From the NCBI GenBank assembly GCA_036395835.1, contig DASWCW010000145.1, positions 1-24,527 of the forward strand: 24,527 nucleotides of DNA. Direction: 5' to 3'. The DNA is from AP-16 sp036395835 (GTDB taxonomy: Bacteria > Pseudomonadota > Alphaproteobacteria > Rhizobiales > Xanthobacteraceae). Shown piece by piece: positions 22,724 through 24,527 of this stretch (position 1 is the stretch's first letter; each line of letters begins with the position of its first letter). The position numbers were made by a program, and so were the translations under genes. The notes under the pieces are model-generated. The model made no database searches and had not been told where the DNA came from. It was given only the letters and a program-made list of their open reading frames with translations.

Positions 22724-22999
22724 TCACCGGCGCTCGGTCGGCGCGCGGACCAGGCGAACGATCAGCCAGATCGGCAGCACGATGATGGCGCCCAGCAGAA
22801 AGTAGCGCCACACCCAGCGCACGGCGTCGAAACCCATGTTCCAGATGTGCAGGAAAAATCGCCGGATGCTGTCGAGGATGTTCCAGGGATCGAGACCGCT
22901 GGCGTGGAGCACCACGCCGACGAGAATCGACAACAGGATCAATCGCACGACCACGGCCAGCGGCGGGCCGCCGAAGAAGCGGATGGCGTGATTGGTCAC
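22724..22999 (-). CDS. DUF6460 small membrane protein
   Basis: 91 residues from the GTG at 22999 (TNHAIRFFGGPPLAVVVRL), which has GGAG 6 bases upstream. An in-frame ATG at 23083 is also possible and would add 28 Pro-rich residues, overlapping the ligase end by 41 bases. Two hydrophobic segments: LAVVVRLILLSILVGVVLHA and WRYFLLGAIIVLPIWLIVRL, separated by an amphipathic GLDPWNILDSIRRFFLHIW stretch. The FGGPPLAV, GLDPWNI and NMGFDAVRWVWRYF motifs identify DUF6460, an inner-membrane family without known function in alphaproteobacteria. It follows the ligase gene by 43 bp and is probably co-transcribed with it. Confidence 0.85.
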   Translation of the reverse strand: MTNHAIRFFGGPPLAVVVRLILLSILVGVVLHASGLDPWNILDSIRRFFLHIWNMGFDAVRWVWRYFLLGAIIVLPIWLIVRLVRAPTERR

Positions 23000-23005
23000 G
23001 GCGGA

Positions 23006-23009
23006 CTCC
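23006..23009 (-). promoter_or_regulatory. Ribosome binding site deciding the DUF6460 start
   Basis: On the reverse strand GGAG stands 6 bases before the GTG at 22999. The alternative ATG at 23083 has only GGGAG about 10 bases away. This favours the shorter protein, whose N-terminus also matches the family's usual short beginning. Confidence 0.5.
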
Positions 23010-23042
23010 GTCGATCTCGGCCCCGGTCCGGTCGCGGGCGGC

Positions 23043-24527
23043 CTATCGGGCGGGCGCTCTTTCCCCGGATCCTGCGCGGTCATGAGTTGTCGCTCCCGTC
23101 TTCGAGTCAAGCATTCTTTCCAGCGTTTCGAGGCGATCGGCCTCGCCGGGCGGCTTGTCCCAGCGCAGGCGATTGATGCGGGGAAACCGCATGGCGAGCC
23201 CCGACTTGTGTCGGGCCGAGCGCTGCAGTCCCTCGAACGCGATTTCCAGCACGAGGCCCTTGTCGGGCTCGTGCACGACTTCGCGCACCGGCCCGAAGCG
23301 GTCAATGGTGTTGCGCCGCACGAAGCGATCGATCTGCAGCAGCTCCTCGTCGCTGAAGCCGAAATACGCCTTGCCGACCGGCACCAGCTCCTCGCCCTCG
23401 GGGGCGCTGCGCCAAACGCCGAAGGTGTAGTCGGAATAGAACGAGGAACGTTTGCCGCTGCCGCGCTGGGCGTACATCAGCACCGCGTCGACCAGCGCCG
23501 GGCCGCGCTTCCATTTCCACCACAGCCCCCGCGGCCGGCCCGGCACGTAGGCGGCCTCGCACTGCTTGAGCATCACGCCTTCGACGGCCTCGGCGTCGGG
23601 GCCGGCCCCGGCCGCCGCCGGATTTTTCCGCGCGGCGGCCAGCTCCTGCCACGTGGAGAATCCGATGAGCGGCGAGAGATCGATCCGGGGTTCGGCGAGC
23701 CGTTTCACCAGGGCTTCGAGCCGGGCGCGGCGCTGGAGAAACGTTCGCTCGCGCAGGTCCTCCGCGCCCTCGACCAGCAGATCGTAGGCTCGCAAGTGCG
23801 CCGGGAACTCCGCCATGAGTTTCGGCGTCACGACTTTGCGGTTGAGCCGCTGCTGCAGCATGTTGAACGACTGGACGCGGCCGTCGCGCACGATTAGCAA
23901 TTCCCCGTCGATCGCGCCCTCGAATTGCAGGGCTTCGATCAGATCGGGAAAGCTCCTGGAAATGTCCTCGCCGGTCCGCGAATAGAGCCGCGCAACGCGC
24001 GCGCCGTCTTCGCCGCGTCCCGCCGCCGCCTGCACGCGAATGCCGTCCCATTTCCATTCGCCGATGTACGCCCTGGGATCGAGCGGCGCGAGATCCTCTT
24101 CCTCGACCGCGTGCGCGAGCATGACCGGGCGAAACGGCGCCGGATCGCGCCCGATCGGTTTTTCGCCGGAACCTTCGACCCAGGCGAAAAGCTCGGCGTA
24201 AGGCGGGCTGAGCCCGGGCCAGATCAGTTCGATCTCGTCGGGATCTTTGTCCCCGAGCGCGGCGACCGCCGTCTTGGCGAGCCGGGCGGAGACGCCGATG
24301 CGCAGCCCGCCGGTGACGAGCTTCAACAGCGCCCAACGACCCGTCTCATCGAGCGCGTCGAGCCAGCGCGCGAGCTGCGCGGGCAGTTCGACCTTGCCCA
24401 GCGTGCCGAGCCTTGCGACCACATCCCAGAGCGGCGGCGCGGTCTCGGTGCCGCGCCCGGCGGGCGGACGCGGCCACAATAGCGCGACGGTCTCGGAGAG
24501 GTCGCCGACGTAATCGTACGAGAGCTC
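23043..24527 (-). CDS. ATP-dependent DNA ligase, 5' end beyond window (partial)
   Basis: 494 residues are visible, and the frame continues through the right edge (ELSYDYVGDLSETVALLW), so the start lies outside. The nucleotidyl-transfer Lys is in motif I, GEWKWDGIRVQ (about visible residue 159). Further ligase motifs: RLYSRTGEDISRSFPDL, GAIDGELLI, AYDLLVEGAEDLRERTF, EGVMLKQ and WWKWKRGPALVDAVLMY, the last lysines being motif V. The OB-fold part ends near LAMRFPRINRLRWDK. Length and motif spelling fit the PP_1105-type ligases (about 530 residues), which usually sit with a ligase-associated exonuclease, helicase and phosphoesterase. Here the downstream neighbour is DUF6460 instead. It joins DNA nicks, probably in repair. 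Confidence 0.94.
   Translation of the reverse strand, partial: ELSYDYVGDLSETVALLWPRPPAGRGTETAPPLWDVVARLGTLGKVELPAQLARWLDALDETGRWALLKLVTGGLRIGVSARLAKTAVAALGDKDPDEIELIWPGLSPPYAELFAWVEGSGEKPIGRDPAPFRPVMLAHAVEEEDLAPLDPRAYIGEWKWDGIRVQAAAGRGEDGARVARLYSRTGEDISRSFPDLIEALQFEGAIDGELLIVRDGRVQSFNMLQQRLNRKVVTPKLMAEFPAHLRAYDLLVEGAEDLRERTFLQRRARLEALVKRLAEPRIDLSPLIGFSTWQELAAARKNPAAAGAGPDAEAVEGVMLKQCEAAYVPGRPRGLWWKWKRGPALVDAVLMYAQRGSGKRSSFYSDYTFGVWRSAPEGEELVPVGKAYFGFSDEELLQIDRFVRRNTIDRFGPVREVVHEPDKGLVLEIAFEGLQRSARHKSGLAMRFPRINRLRWDKPPGEADRLETLERMLDSKTGATTHDRAGSGERAPAR

Noticed and set aside
23302..24336. Long antisense-phase frame within the ligase gene
   Set aside because: Arg/Gly-rich alternative frame of the ligase; no motif.
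1..24527. tRNA, rRNA, CRISPR array, IS element or prophage genes
   Set aside because: Looked for T-loop motifs, regularly spaced repeats, transposase and integrase motifs; none seen.

Overview
The window is GC-rich, densely coded chromosomal DNA that reads like an alphaproteobacterium of the order Hyphomicrobiales, close to the Bradyrhizobium / Rhodopseudomonas / Xanthobacteraceae relatives. This is inferred from content: a class I lysyl-tRNA synthetase, a large CheB-CheR-PAS-HWE kinase fusion, a DUF6460 membrane protein, an ATP-dependent ligase of the PP_1105 type, a SCO1 gene behind a small membrane protein, and intergenic palindromes of the kind common in that group. No rRNA, tRNA, IS element, prophage gene or CRISPR array was seen.

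Layout. 1-3746: one giant signalling protein (CheB + CheR + coiled coil + PAS + histidine kinase). 3747-6346: small and hypothetical genes (a membrane/coiled-coil protein and three short conserved-looking proteins) with wide gaps, a 24-bp tandem repeat and a 14-bp palindrome. 6347-8416: a two-gene acyl-CoA operon (crotonase-fold protein lacking both usual catalytic glutamates, then a CaiB/BaiF CoA-transferase). 8634-10267: an orphan double-receiver protein and a small exported protein. The crotonase gene and the exported-protein gene each carry the same promoter-like element upstream. 10278-12734 (minus): an RND/MMPL-type transporter. 12852-13451: a DUF433 antitoxin-like gene followed by a DUF5615 PIN-like toxin gene broken by two frameshifts. 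13582-16344: slipin, small membrane protein, SCO1, and an orphan periplasmic solute-binding protein. 16449-18089: lysK, closed by a hairpin that belongs to an intergenic repeat. 18174-18350 (minus): a 58-residue ORF.

18708-21345: the most interesting block. A kynurenine-formamidase-like alpha/beta hydrolase and an isonitrile-hydratase-like DJ-1/PfpI enzyme lie in tandem on the minus strand. An AraC-type regulator whose sensor domain is itself DJ-1/PfpI-like diverges from them. Read together they suggest a small regulated pathway that hydrates an isonitrile to an N-substituted formamide and then deformylates it. This is a hypothesis.

21605-24527: pyrD (class 2 dihydroorotate dehydrogenase) converging on a DUF6460 membrane protein and an ATP-dependent DNA ligase whose 5' end runs off the right edge. 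Many long open frames opposite real genes were discarded as GC-driven shadows.
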